Notes: generated from the sequence alone by a model not told the origin. A stretch of DNA of 64,000 nt from CAKZLS01 sp963786305 (GCA_963786305.1 CAWAYL010000003.1:1-64000), one strand, 5' to 3'. Numbered from the stretch's first letter, positions 37,294 to 47,500 are shown. A program made the numbers and translations.

Positions 37294-38961
37294 ATGTCGG
37301 ACACGAAAGAACAACGGTCGGAAAGCGAACGGATAGAGATGGACACGGCAGACACGACGGTCATGAACACCGGGACGCCCGGCGACGCGCCCACATGGTC
37401 GCGGCGCCGCACGTTCGCCATCATCTCCCACCCCGACGCCGGCAAGACGACGCTGACCGAAAAGCTGTTGCTGTTCGGCGGCGCCATCCGCATGGCCGGC
37501 CACGTCAAGGCCCACGGCGAGCGCCGGCGCACCCAGTCGGACTGGATGGAAATGGAGCGGGCGCGCGGCATCTCCATTACCAGTTCGGTGATGACCTTCG
37601 AGCGCGACGGCATCACCTTCAACCTGCTCGACACGCCGGGCCACGAGGACTTCAGCGAGGATACCTATCGGACACTGACGGCGGTCAACTCGGCGATTAT
37701 GGTGATCGACGCGGCCAAGGGCATCGAGAACCAGACCCGCAAACTGTTCGAGGTGTGCCGGCTGCGCGACATCCCGATCATCACCTTCATCAACAAGGTG
37801 GACCGGGAGGGCCGCGACCCCTTCGAACTGCTCGACGAGATCGAAAGCGTGCTGGCCCTCGACGCCTCGCCGGTGACCTGGCCGGTGGGGATGGGCGTGG
37901 ATTTCCACGGCTGTTTCGACCTGCGCGGCCGCCGCTTCCTCACATCCGACGACGGGCGCGGCACGTCGTACCAACGCGCCATCGTATGCGGCGGCCTCGA
38001 CGATCCGGCACTGGACGAGCGCATCCCCGATCATGTCCTCGCGCCGTTCCGCGATGGCGCCGAACTCGCCGCCTCGGCCTACCCCGAGTTCGACCCGGAA
38101 GCCTACCGGGGCGGCCATATGACGCCGGTGTTCTTCGGCAGCGCGCTCAAGGACTACGCCGTCGATGAATTGCTTCAGGCCCTGGCGGCCTTCGCCCCGC
38201 CGCCGCGCCCCCAGCCAGCCGAGCCGCGCACCGTCGGGCCCGGTGAGGACAAGGTCACGGGCTTCGTGTTCAAGGTCCAGGCCAACATGGATCCCAACCA
38301 CCGCGATCGCATCGCCTTCTTCAGGCTGTGCTCCGGCCGTTTTCGCCGCGGCATGAAGCTGCGCCAGCAGCGCACGGGGAAATCGTTGTCGGTGCAGAAC
38401 CCGATCTTCTTCTTTGCCCATGAGCGGGAATTGGCGGAAGAGGCGCTGCCCGGCGACATCATCGGCATTCCCAACCACGGCACGCTGCGGGTCGGCGACG
38501 CCCTGACCGAAGGCGAGGACATCCGCTTCACCGGCATTCCCAGCTTCGCGCCCGAAATCCTGCGCCGGGTCCGCCTCGATGACCCCATGCGCGCCAAGCA
38601 GCTCCGCCGCGCCCTCGAGGATCTGGCCGAAGAGGGCGTGACCCAGGTGTTCCGGCCGCTGGTGGGGTCGAGCTGGATCGTCGGCGTGGTCGGCCAGTTG
38701 CAGCTCGACGTTCTGGTGTCGCGCATCGCCACCGAATACAAGATCGCCGTCGGCTTCGAGGCCGCGCCCTACGAGACGGCGCGCTGGGTCATCGGCGACG
38801 ACCCGGCGGCGCTTAAGCGGTTCATGGAGCGCCATCGCGGCAGTCTGGCCGAGGACCGCGACGCGTCGCCGGTGTTTCTCGCCCGCAACGCCTGGGACAT
38901 GAACCGTACCATCGAGGACTGGCCGGACCTCCGGTTCCCCGCCACCCGCGAGAGGGCTTGA
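37294..38961 (+). CDS. prfC: Peptide chain release factor 3
   Basis: A translational GTPase that recycles RF1/RF2. G1 is SHPDAGKTT, the switch region ARGISITSSVMTFE, G3 DTPGHEDF, G4 NKVDREG. The C-terminal RF3 domain ends in VARNAWDMNRTIEDWPD-like sequence (LARNAWDMNRTIEDWPDLRF). The conserved part starts at RRRTFAIISHPDAGK (37402). Possible ATGs are 37294, 37339 and 37363; none has a strong ribosome site, so the start is uncertain. An open frame to 37027 exists but runs close to the MITE and is not needed. Confidence 0.93.
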   Translation: MSDTKEQRSESERIEMDTADTTVMNTGTPGDAPTWSRRRTFAIISHPDAGKTTLTEKLLLFGGAIRMAGHVKAHGERRRTQSDWMEMERARGISITSSVMTFERDGITFNLLDTPGHEDFSEDTYRTLTAVNSAIMVIDAAKGIENQTRKLFEVCRLRDIPIITFINKVDREGRDPFELLDEIESVLALDASPVTWPVGMGVDFHGCFDLRGRRFLTSDDGRGTSYQRAIVCGGLDDPALDERIPDHVLAPFRDGAELAASAYPEFDPEAYRGGHMTPVFFGSALKDYAVDELLQALAAFAPPPRPQPAEPRTVGPGEDKVTGFVFKVQANMDPNHRDRIAFFRLCSGRFRRGMKLRQQRTGKSLSVQNPIFFFAHERELAEEALPGDIIGIPNHGTLRVGDALTEGEDIRFTGIPSFAPEILRRVRLDDPMRAKQLRRALEDLAEEGVTQVFRPLVGSSWIVGVVGQLQLDVLVSRIATEYKIAVGFEAAPYETARWVIGDDPAALKRFMERHRGSLAEDRDASPVFLARNAWDMNRTIEDWPDLRFPATRERA

Positions 38962-39068
38962 CCGCCTCCAGGACAGTTCCGCGGAAGACCGCTCAAATCG
39001 CTGGTCGAGGCCGAAACAACGTGCCAATGTATTGGTGATCGAGACAAGGCTTTGATCGGGGGGGCATC

Positions 39069-40088
39069 ATGTTTGGCTGGGCCGCGTTGGACGTCCTGCT
39101 CGGTCTGTTCTTCATGTACCTGCTGCTGAGCATTGTCGGCACCGCCGTTCAGGAGTCCATGGCGAGCCTGCTCAAGCTGCGGGCGTCCAATCTCCGCGAG
39201 GGGATCGAAAACCTTCTCAATGACCCGAAACTCGCGGAGCACCCGCAATTCAACGACCTGACGGCGGCGCTTTACGATCACCCCGCCATCAAAAGCCTCT
39301 ATCGCAGCAAGCGAAAAATGCTGGGCGTCAAGCTGGAGAACGGACCGTCCTACATCCCCAGCCGCACGTTCGTCATGGCGCTGCTCGACGAAATCCGCGT
39401 GCGCGGCGCGACGCAGGCCGGAACATCCCCCGGCGAGATCGCGCGGATCGGCGTCGATGCGTTGTTCCGCGACGCCGACGCCATCGTCGAGACATTGCCC
39501 GAGAGTGACCTCAAGAGCCAGTTGACGTTGCTGACGGGCGAATTGCGGACCGGCGCCGCGGACCTCGACAAAAAAGTGACGGCCGCCGTCGGAAGGCTCG
39601 AAAGCTGGTTCAACGATTCCATGGACCGGGTGTCCGGCTGGTACCGGCGCAAGGCCAAGTTCATAGCCATCGTCGTCGGCGTCGTCATGGCTATCGTTCT
39701 CAACGCCGATACGGTGCACGTGGCCAACACGCTGTGGACCGACAGCAACCTGCGCGCGTCCCTGGCCGCCGGTGCCGCCGCCTATCTCGAGGACGCCTCC
39801 AAGGAAGATATCGCCAACGTTCAATTGGGGGACATTCTCGATACACTGTCCAAATCGGACCTCCCCCTCGGTTGGCGGTTCGACGACGAGCCCGACGGCG
39901 AGGCCGGCGGCATTACCTTGCAGCCTCGCCAGAACATGCTGATCGCGGTGATCGGATGGATCATCACCGGTTTCGCGCTCAGCCTGGGGTCCGGCTTTTG
40001 GTTCGATATGCTCAACAAGGTCGTCAGGTTGCGCGGCACCGGCCCCAAGGTATCAACGAACACCGGCAAGACAGTCGAACAAGCGTAG
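39069..40088 (+). CDS. Uncharacterised membrane protein
   Basis: A 339-residue protein of no family I can name. One N-terminal helix (LDVLLGLFFMYLLLSIVGTA) precedes a long soluble part, which includes a helical stretch (about 150-195). A helix around 198-216 (FIAIVVGVVMAIVLNADTV) and another around 297-315 (MLIAVIGWIITGFALSLGSG) follow. Proteins with the same layout, and the N-terminal pattern YLLLSIVGTAVQE, are found in many bacteria without assigned function. GGGGGG precedes the ATG. It has its own upstream gap and no obvious operon partner. Confidence 0.75.
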   Translation: MFGWAALDVLLGLFFMYLLLSIVGTAVQESMASLLKLRASNLREGIENLLNDPKLAEHPQFNDLTAALYDHPAIKSLYRSKRKMLGVKLENGPSYIPSRTFVMALLDEIRVRGATQAGTSPGEIARIGVDALFRDADAIVETLPESDLKSQLTLLTGELRTGAADLDKKVTAAVGRLESWFNDSMDRVSGWYRRKAKFIAIVVGVVMAIVLNADTVHVANTLWTDSNLRASLAAGAAAYLEDASKEDIANVQLGDILDTLSKSDLPLGWRFDDEPDGEAGGITLQPRQNMLIAVIGWIITGFALSLGSGFWFDMLNKVVRLRGTGPKVSTNTGKTVEQA

Positions 40089-40214
40089 TGGTGTGGATCC
40101 GGGAGCGGCGATGCCGGTGCCGCCACACCGTGTGATTACCAAATTGCCGGAAGGCATCGCGTGACGTGAATTCCGCCAGACCGTGCATGCCCTTCATATG
40201 AACTTGTGCGGCGG

Positions 40215-41282
40215 TCATTCGAGAACGAACGGCACACTCGCCAGTTCGGCGCCGACCTCGTCGACCACGACGACGCGCCATGCGCCGGTCATCGCGGCGG
40301 TCACCCGCTTGGAGGAATGCATCCGCCACGCGCCAGATCCGATGACGAACGACACGTCCGCCATGGTCTGTCCTTCGCGCTCCCACCGATGGGACAGCGT
40401 CTGCCCGGAAAGATCGTGAACCTCGGAAAAGAACACGATGCGCTGCACACCGCCATCCGATACGCGAATGGACGACGCCAGCCGGTCGACGGGCTCGCGG
40501 TCCTCGACCGCCGAGGTCAACTGGGCGCGGACGACCCGGTCGTCGGCAATGGGCGCCTCCATCGGCGGCTCCATGGACGGCGCCGCGGCCACCGCGACCG
40601 GCGTCTCGGTTGAAGGTTCGGCGGACGCGTCGGTGGGATCCGGACCGGCACCTTTCCCCGCCGCCTCGGCCGGATCCGGCGTCGGTAGGGTTGCGTTGCC
40701 GGGCGTTGGCGCCGGTGTCATCTCCGCACGGCGAGAAGGCGGCTCCTCGAGCGAGACGGCCGTCTCGTCTTCGGCCGGCTGCGTTTCTGGTTCTGGTTCT
40801 GGTTCTACCGCTGCTTCCGTGGCCGGCTCCGCGCCGGCGTCCGGATCGATGTTCCGGTCCTTGAGCCATTGCACCAGATCGAGATCGTTGCGCCGTGCCT
40901 CCGGGTCGCCCCGCTGGATCGCCAGCGCATACCACCGGCGGGCTAGGCTGGCGTCGGCCTGCGGTTCGGACGCGCCCGCCAGTTCCCGGTACCGGGGATC
41001 GAAGGTGAGGCCGGTCAGCATCGCCGCCCGGCCGCTGCCCCGGTTCGCGGCGGCCTGAAAGAGCAATCGCGCCGAAGCGAAGTCGCCGACCTCGAGAAGG
41101 GCATTGCCGCGGGCAATGAGCGTTTCCTCGACAAGGCGGGGCGAAGGATCGGACCCGACCCGGGTATCGGGGCTCTGTTGCTCGGCGCGAACCGGCGGGC
41201 TAGAGACTGCCGCTCCCACCAAAAGGGGGAAACCGGCCATCACCGCGAGCACCAGTGAGAACGATTTCAAATCCGCCGCCAA
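40215..41282 (-). CDS. Exported protein with Sel1-like region and DUF2914
   Basis: A 355-residue protein. Residues 1-33 look like a signal peptide or membrane anchor (VLAVMAGFPLLVGAAVSSPP). Residues 50-120 resemble TPR/Sel1 repeats (GNALLEVGDFASARLLFQAA, then LARRWYALAIQRGDPEARRN). A Pro/Glu-rich linker with a EPEPEPE run covers about 145-255. The C-terminus is a DUF2914 domain with HRWEREGQTMADVSFVIG and MTGAWRVVVVDEVG. DUF2914 is a beta-rich domain of unknown role seen in membrane proteins. Cell-envelope function is inferred. Confidence 0.8.
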   Translation of the reverse strand: MAADLKSFSLVLAVMAGFPLLVGAAVSSPPVRAEQQSPDTRVGSDPSPRLVEETLIARGNALLEVGDFASARLLFQAAANRGSGRAAMLTGLTFDPRYRELAGASEPQADASLARRWYALAIQRGDPEARRNDLDLVQWLKDRNIDPDAGAEPATEAAVEPEPEPETQPAEDETAVSLEEPPSRRAEMTPAPTPGNATLPTPDPAEAAGKGAGPDPTDASAEPSTETPVAVAAAPSMEPPMEAPIADDRVVRAQLTSAVEDREPVDRLASSIRVSDGGVQRIVFFSEVHDLSGQTLSHRWEREGQTMADVSFVIGSGAWRMHSSKRVTAAMTGAWRVVVVDEVGAELASVPFVLE

Positions 41283-41594
41283 TCTGTTCCCTCCTTTAGA
41301 GCCCCATTCGTCTAGAGCCCGAGTTGTCGGCTCCTGACGGCACTACAGAAAAACGGCCCAAATGTGACTAACCTCGCCACTGATATTGCGGACCACCGGC
41401 CTCTCACCTTGTGTTTGGCACATTACGCAACCGGGCCGGGATCGCGCACCCCGGCCCCGTATTCTGGATGGACCGCGCGGAAATTACAATCCCGCCGGCT
41501 CGCCGTGCGGTGATGGACCGGAGATTCAACGACGTATACAGCCTGGTAGTTCGGGCATGCCGCCTCGGGCCGCGATGGGTAAATTCCCGATCCG

Positions 41595-43115
41595 ATGCAA
41601 AAGCGCTTCATTCTTCTGATGAGCAGCCTTGCCCTCGTTGATCTGACAGTCACCGGCATCTTCATCGCCGTCTCCAGGCGCTTTGACGTGGTGGCGGCAG
41701 ACCTCGTGGCCAACATTGCGATCCTGGGACTGGCGAATGCCATCGGAGCGTGGCTTCTCTTCCGCCCCATCGGGGAGGCCTTGCGCGGCCGCCGCGATAT
41801 CGCGAGCGTCGAGTGGCGGATAGCCGCGCTGCCGCGCTTGGCGAGCCTGTGGGCGGCGGCCGTGACGTTTGGCTACTGCGCGGTGATCTTCACCCTCGGC
41901 GTGTTTTTGCCGGCCGACGCGGATCTCGACGGGATGCCGAGATCTGTTCTAGTGGCGGCCATCGGCTGGTTTCTGTTCCTGTACGTGCTGTATTACGGCT
42001 TTTACGTTTACTTCGTGATCAGCGACTTCACCCATGACCTAAAGGTCGCGTTTTTCTTCAAGGGGCATCCGCTGCCGGCGGCGCGCGGCCGCATTCAGAA
42101 CAAGCTGATCGTGGTTTTCGGCGTACTGGCACTGATTCCGAGCACGCTGATCATCCTCGACCTCACCCTGTTCAGCGAGCTTCGCGCCGCCCAGGGGCTG
42201 AGCCTGACCCAGACTATCTTTCTCGATCTGTTCGCGTCGGCGTTTCTCATGCTGGTTTCGCTGATCTTCGTCACCCGCAGCCTGGTGCGGCCGGTTCGGT
42301 CGCTGACCGACGCCATGGACGCATCGCGCGGCGGGTTGCTGGAAAGCCGCGCCCCGGTCACGTCGTCCGACGAATTGGGTGTGCTGAGCGAACGATTCAA
42401 TGAAATGATCGAGGGGTTGCGGGAGCGTGACTTCATTCGCCAGACCTTCGGCCGCTATGTCCCCGACAAGATCGCGGCGCTGTTGCTGGCAAACAAGGGG
42501 GTGGTGCACCCGCGCCTGACCACCGCCACCATCCTCTATCTGGATATCGAGGACTTTACCGGCATCTCGGAAAACCGCTCGCCCGACGCCGTGCTCGAAT
42601 TGCTGAATTCGTTCTTCGGCGCGGCCATCGATGCGGTCCAAGCGACAGGCGGCGTGGTCAATCATTTCCACGGCGACGCCATGCTGGTGACCTACAATGT
42701 GCCGGTGGCGGATCCGAACCACGCCGACAACGCGCTCGCCGCGGCCTTGGCGATCCAGAGAGCCGTCACCGAAAAGACCTTTGCCGGAACCCGGCTCCGG
42801 GTCCGCATCGGGATCAACACCGGTCAGGTGGTGGCCGGAGCGGTCGGCGGCGAGGAACGTCTCAGCTATACCGTCTACGGCGACGCGGTTAATCTCGCGG
42901 CGCGGCTGGAGGCCCTGAACAAGGATCTTGGATCGCGTGTTCTCGTCTCCGCTTCCACGGTCGAGGCACTCCGAGTTTCCTACCCGCTCACCCCCATGGG
43001 CCAGGTGACGGTCAGGGGCAAACGGCGCCCGGTGACACTTTACGCATTGCAAACCTCGGGCCTCGACGCCGCCGCGCCGGGCTACGATCCCCCGGTTCCG
43101 CACCGTACTCATTGA
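41595..43115 (+). CDS. Class III adenylate/guanylate cyclase with HAMP domain
   Basis: A 506-residue membrane cyclase. About five or six helices fill residues 1-240, then a HAMP domain (RSLVRPVRSLTDAMDASRGG) and a cytoplasmic class III catalytic domain from about 305. The metal Asp residues lie in ILYLDIEDFTG and FHGDAMLVTYN, and the substrate/transition-state block is VYGDAVNLAARLE. Product is likely cAMP. The N-terminal membrane sensor has no named family. It is a single-gene unit. Confidence 0.92.
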   Translation: MQKRFILLMSSLALVDLTVTGIFIAVSRRFDVVAADLVANIAILGLANAIGAWLLFRPIGEALRGRRDIASVEWRIAALPRLASLWAAAVTFGYCAVIFTLGVFLPADADLDGMPRSVLVAAIGWFLFLYVLYYGFYVYFVISDFTHDLKVAFFFKGHPLPAARGRIQNKLIVVFGVLALIPSTLIILDLTLFSELRAAQGLSLTQTIFLDLFASAFLMLVSLIFVTRSLVRPVRSLTDAMDASRGGLLESRAPVTSSDELGVLSERFNEMIEGLRERDFIRQTFGRYVPDKIAALLLANKGVVHPRLTTATILYLDIEDFTGISENRSPDAVLELLNSFFGAAIDAVQATGGVVNHFHGDAMLVTYNVPVADPNHADNALAAALAIQRAVTEKTFAGTRLRVRIGINTGQVVAGAVGGEERLSYTVYGDAVNLAARLEALNKDLGSRVLVSASTVEALRVSYPLTPMGQVTVRGKRRPVTLYALQTSGLDAAAPGYDPPVPHRTH

Positions 43116-43355
43116 CGGTATCGAAGGGCGCCCCCACCACGCCCGACCGGTCCCAAGCCGATACCGAGCGCAATGGACCCTGTCTGGATGGATCGTTCAG
43201 AAATCGCCCATGGCGTTCATCGGCGTTCCCGGGTACCTGGCCGATATGCACCGCAAGAAAGGCTGACGTCGCCGACGATGGAACCCATGACCCGGCCCTG
43301 GCGTTAGCCTCCGGAACCCATTCCTTGGGTCGCAAAAAAGGGGCCACCACTCACG

Positions 43356-43901
43356 ATGACGGAACCAATCTTTTTCGACGGCGCGGCAAACCTGGTCCGG
43401 ATCGCGATTTCGGTGCCCATCGTTTATTTCGCGGTCATTCTGTTCATCCGTTTGGCGGGCAAGCGCTCAACCTCGCAGATGAACAATTTCGACTGGGTGG
43501 TGACGGTTGCCATGGGCACCCTGGCGGCGTCGTGCATGGTTCAGCAAAGCGTCACCATCGCCGAATCCCTGCTGGCGATCGGAAGCCTGCTGGGTTTGCA
43601 GTGGATCGTCACCAAGTTGATCTACCATTTCCCACCGGTCAGCCATGTGATCAAGGCGGAGCCCGCTTTGCTGGTCAGTAATGGCGAGTTCTTGCACGGA
43701 ACGCTGCGCCGCGAGCGGGTCAACCAGGACGAGGTGCTGGCTGCAATTCGTGAACATGGCCTGTCGTCCCTGGACCAGGTTCGCTGGGTGATTCTGGAGA
43801 GCGACGCCAGCATCAGCGTCATCGCACGATCCGAAGACGATCTACCGACGTCCGCGATGACAGGCGTTACGGGATTTGGGGCGGCGCGGGATCGATCATA
43901 A
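43356..43901 (+). CDS. DUF421 (YetF-like) membrane protein
   Basis: A 181-residue protein with three N-terminal membrane helices and a cytoplasmic/extracellular YetF C-terminal domain. RLAGKRSTSQMNNFDWVVTV is the family hallmark, followed by KAEPALLVSNGEFLHGTLRR and LSSLDQVRWVILESDASISV. Function unknown; linked in some bacteria to envelope stress or spore germination. Confidence 0.9.
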   Translation: MTEPIFFDGAANLVRIAISVPIVYFAVILFIRLAGKRSTSQMNNFDWVVTVAMGTLAASCMVQQSVTIAESLLAIGSLLGLQWIVTKLIYHFPPVSHVIKAEPALLVSNGEFLHGTLRRERVNQDEVLAAIREHGLSSLDQVRWVILESDASISVIARSEDDLPTSAMTGVTGFGAARDRS

Positions 43902-44191
43902 ACAATCATGGAATTCGCGCTTATCGTGGTTTATCACGTCGGGATGAGTGCTCCAGGACACCGCCTTCCAAATATACCCTCTTGGCTCACCATCAAGTTC
44001 CGGCAACGATGCACCCAGGCCGTTTTTGCCGGTTCGGTAAGCTGTTGAACGGATAAGCCGGACGTTGCCTTGGTGGCGGTTTTGGATGATACAGTAATGC
44101 TTCCCGACGAGGCGCTTTCTTGAGGTTCGCGCTGCGGGGACCTCTATCCGGAACGGAGCGTTGAGGCAAACGCGAATGCCAAGGGGGCCCC

Positions 44192-44857
44192 ATGCGTATT
44201 CTAGTACTCGCGCCACACGCGGATGACGAGGTTTACGGCTGTGGCGGCATGATCCGCCGCTCCGTCGCGGAAGGGCACACGGTCGATGCCGTGGTCTTGA
44301 CCATGGGAACCGTGTCGGTACCCGGCGGTGGCGTTAAATGCACCGAGACGGAACGTCATGCGGAATTGAGTTTGGCATGCGTCCGAATGGGAGTCTCGAA
44401 GGTGGATGTCCTCTTCTCCGGTTTCGAGAACTGCCTGTTGCAGGTTGGCATGCGGGCCATCGTCACCCGTCTGGACGGTATTCTCGAACGGCATCCCTAC
44501 GACCAGATCTATTTCCCGACGCCGTCCCATCATCAGGATCATCGTATTTTGCATGACGCCATGTACAGTGCGCTTCGGGTGCGTCCGGGCCGGCCCGTGG
44601 AGTTGCTGGCCGCCATGTACGAGTATCCCTATGTCGACTGGGGTCCGACCTCCATGCCGGGCACGGGAAAGTTCTATCTGGATATCTCACCCTACATCGA
44701 CGACAAACTGGACGCGCTCAGGGCGTACAAATCGCAGGTGCAGCCGGATGGGTACCCTTTGTCCCTGGAGGGTACGCGCCGCCTGGCCGCGTTGCGAGGC
44801 ACGGAGGTCGGAGTTCAGTATGCCGAACTGTTCTATGTCGTGCGCATGGTGCAATAA
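44192..44857 (+). CDS. PIG-L family deacetylase
   Basis: A 221-residue LmbE/PIG-L zinc-dependent N-deacetylase. LAPHADDEVYGCGG is the metal site (His, Asp-Asp), with the third ligand in HHQDHRI. Targets of the family are GlcNAc-bearing lipids, antibiotics or small thiols. It sits next to a nucleotide-sugar dehydrogenase (convergent), so a role in cell-surface glycan metabolism is plausible. GGGGG precedes the ATG. Confidence 0.9.
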   Translation: MRILVLAPHADDEVYGCGGMIRRSVAEGHTVDAVVLTMGTVSVPGGGVKCTETERHAELSLACVRMGVSKVDVLFSGFENCLLQVGMRAIVTRLDGILERHPYDQIYFPTPSHHQDHRILHDAMYSALRVRPGRPVELLAAMYEYPYVDWGPTSMPGTGKFYLDISPYIDDKLDALRAYKSQVQPDGYPLSLEGTRRLAALRGTEVGVQYAELFYVVRMVQ

Positions 44858-44875
44858 TACCGCCTATCGCTGATA

Positions 44876-44907
44876 GAGACCCCATATGGGGGATCCAGAT
44901 CATTAGG
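44876..44907. repeat. Probable relic MITE end
   Basis: The minus strand reads TAATGATCTGGATCCCCCAT then ATGGGG, like the terminal repeat of the 268-bp elements (TAGTGGTCTGGATCTAACAT). It contains the palindrome CCCATATGGG. It overlaps the stop codon of the dehydrogenase at 44903. Only one end is visible. Confidence 0.4.
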
Positions 44908-46271
44908 CACGGGCGACGGCGGCGGCGAAGGGACAATCAGCCGCGATGGCGTTGCGGGTGTCGACCACGAGCGGCACGGAACGTGCCAGCGTTTCATAGT
45001 CGATACAGCTGTGGTTGGTAACGATAACGGCGGCATCGTAGGTGCCGAGACGCGCCGGCTCCATGGTCACCGACCGCTTGCCGGCGAGCGCACCGTGCCG
45101 GCGGGTGGGCGGAATGCTCGGAAAATATGGATCGTGGTATTCGACGTCGGCGCCGGCGGCAATCAGCAGCTCGATGATCACCAGCGCCGGGCTTTCGCGA
45201 AGGTCATCCACGTCCTTCTTGTAGGCAATGCCCATGACCAGGACATGCGATCCGGAGAGGCCCTTGCGGAAACGCCGATCCAGCTCCACGCGGAGGCGCT
45301 CGATTACGTACTGGGGCATGCGCGTATTCACCTCCCCGGCAAGCTCGATGAACTTCGTCGCGATCCCATACTCGCGCGCCCGCCACGTCAGATAAAACGG
45401 ATCCACCGGAATGCAATGGCCGCCGAGACCGGGGCCGGGGTAGAACGGCATGAAACCGAACGGCTTGGTTTTCGCGGCTTCGATGACTTCGAAAATATCA
45501 ATCCCCATCTCGTAAAAAATGATCTTGAGTTCATTGACGAGAGCGATATTCACCGCCCGAAAAACGTTTTCGGTCACCTTGACGGCTTCGGCCGTGTCCA
45601 GCGACGAAACGGGCACGACATTCACCACGACGCGGCGGTAAAGCGCCAGCGCCAGTCGCAGCGCGGTCGCTCCGTCACCGGCCACGACTTTCGGTATGCG
45701 CGCAGTTGCAAACTCGGCATTGCCCGGATCCTCCCGTTCCGGCGAATAGGCCAGGAAAAAGTGTGTGCCGGACCGCAATCCCGTCGCTTCCAAGATCGGC
45801 TTCATCACCTCCCGGGTCGTTCCCGGATAAGTCGTCGAACTCGAGGATGACGAGTTGCCCGGGACGCAAATGCTTGGCGATGTCCTCGGTCGTCGCAATC
45901 ACGAACGACAAATCCGGCTCACGATGGGGGCCGATCGGCGTCGGCACACAGACGATCACCACGTCGATGTCGGCAAGACGCTCCAGATCACACGTCGCTT
46001 CGAAACGGTCCCGTTCGCGGACGGCGGCGATCTTGTGGCCGCCGATGTGCTTGAGATAGCTCTCACCCCGATTGAGTATGGCCACCTTATCAGGATCGAT
46101 GTCAAAGCCGAGGGTGCGATAGCCGGCACCGCAGAAGGCCAGCATAAGCGGCAGCCCGACGTACCCCAGACCCATGAGACCGACCACGGCCTCCGACCGC
46201 TCGAACCGCGAGAGCGTGTCGGCGATCTGGTCGTCGGATACGGCCGCTGGTAAATAAGAATCTTTTCGCAT
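44903..46271 (-). CDS. UDP-sugar 6-dehydrogenase, WbpA-like (one frameshift)
   Basis: A nucleotide-sugar dehydrogenase oxidising UDP-GlcNAc or UDP-glucose at C6. The N-terminal Rossmann block is VGLMGLGYVGLPLMLAF and the catalytic Cys lies in GPGLGGHCIPVDPFYL. The frame shifts near 45838 at ...LVILE-STTYPGTTREV; one extra T in the minus strand explains it, as STTYPGTT is invariant in the family. The C-terminal domain (MGIAYKKDVDDLRESPAL) is in the second frame to the stop at 44903. Pattern fits WbpA/UDP-GlcNAc 6-dehydrogenase. Start at ATG 46269-46271 (MRKDSYLPAAV). Confidence 0.88.
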
Positions 46272-46399
46272 CGGAGTTCTTAAGGGGATCGGAGCACGAT
46301 TGTCATCAACATTTGGTGTCGCGCGCGTGCATGACGCTGTGGCCGGGCGGCCGAGGGTGCCCGCCGGGGTCACGCACTTGTGATGCGGGACGGGGGCGA

Positions 46400-47500
46400 T
46401 CAACCATCGGGACGATCCACGAGTTCCGGCATCGGGGACCCCTGGCATGCGGTATCCTCGCCCATCTGGAACTCCTCGATGCGCTCGGCCCGGCGCGCCA
46501 CCTTCTCCGACGAAACGCGGATCTGGCGCATGTCGTCGACGGACTGCTCGAAATGGCGCTGCAGCTTCTGGACGCGGTCGTCGAGGCGGAGCACGTCCTC
46601 GCTCATCGCCCTGAGCTCGGCCTGGATCAGCCCCGCCTGCTCGCGCATGCGGACGTCCTTCAGCACCGCCCTGAGGGTGTTGAGCGTCGCCCACAGCGTG
46701 GTCGGAGAGACGATCCACACCTTGCGCCGGAACGACTCCTCGACGACGTTGCGGAAGTTGGCGTGGAGCTCGGCGTAGACCGCCTCCGACGGCAGGAACA
46801 TCATCGCCGAGTCGGCGGTTTCCCCGGGGACGATGTAGCGCTCCTGGATGTCCTTGACGTGCTTGAGGACGTCGGCGCTGAACGCGCGCGCCGTGTGCAC
46901 CTTGAGAGCCTCGGTGTCGGCGTCGCGGAGCGCGCGGTAGCTCTCCAGCGGAAACTTGGCGTCGAGGCCGATGGGTCCCGGCGGATCGGGAAGCTTGAGC
47001 AGGCAGTCAACCCGCCGGCCGTTGCCGAGGGGAGCCTGAAAGACATAGGCCGAGGCGGGCAGAACCGCCGTCACCAGGTCACGGAGCTGGACCTCGCCGA
47101 AGGCGCCGCGGGCCTGCTTGTTGGAGAGAATGTCCTGGAGGCTGACCATCTGCGCCGACAGTTCGGTAATGTTTTTCTGGGCGGCGTCAATGACCGCCAG
47201 GCGCTCATGCAGGACCCGGAGCGAGTCGCCGGTCTTCTCGGATTGTTGCGACAGGCTTTCGCCGAGCCGTCGGGTCAGTCCGTCGAGCCGGGCGCTCAGC
47301 GCCACCTGGGTCTGCTCCAGCCTTCCGGCCAGTTGTGCCTGTGTTTCGGTGAGCCGCTGCGCGGTGTCGGACATCCGCGCCATGTGCATGGAGGATACGG
47401 TGCGCGATCGCTCGCCCCGCATCAGCACCACCACGAGGACCACCGCGGTCGCCGCGAGGATCAGCGGGGCCCACGTCACCCAATCGATGTCGACGTCCAT
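46400..47500 (-). CDS. rmuC: DNA recombination protein RmuC
   Basis: A 366-residue RmuC family protein. A membrane helix (LILAATAVVLVVVLM) is followed by a long coiled coil (about 40-125) and a PD-(D/E)XK-like nuclease domain with RGAFGEVQLRDLV, VDCLLKLPDPPGPIGLDAKF, and MMFLPSEAVYAELH. In E. coli it limits inversions at short repeats. It is shorter than the E. coli form but typical for alphaproteobacteria. It starts at ATG 47498-47500 and is divergent from the DUF4139 gene. Confidence 0.93.
   Translation of the reverse strand: MDVDIDWVTWAPLILAATAVVLVVVLMRGERSRTVSSMHMARMSDTAQRLTETQAQLAGRLEQTQVALSARLDGLTRRLGESLSQQSEKTGDSLRVLHERLAVIDAAQKNITELSAQMVSLQDILSNKQARGAFGEVQLRDLVTAVLPASAYVFQAPLGNGRRVDCLLKLPDPPGPIGLDAKFPLESYRALRDADTEALKVHTARAFSADVLKHVKDIQERYIVPGETADSAMMFLPSEAVYAELHANFRNVVEESFRRKVWIVSPTTLWATLNTLRAVLKDVRMREQAGLIQAELRAMSEDVLRLDDRVQKLQRHFEQSVDDMRQIRVSSEKVARRAERIEEFQMGEDTACQGSPMPELVDRPDG

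Noticed and set aside
37111..39027. 638-codon minus-strand open frame
   Set aside because: Antisense shadow of prfC, which carries all GTPase motifs.
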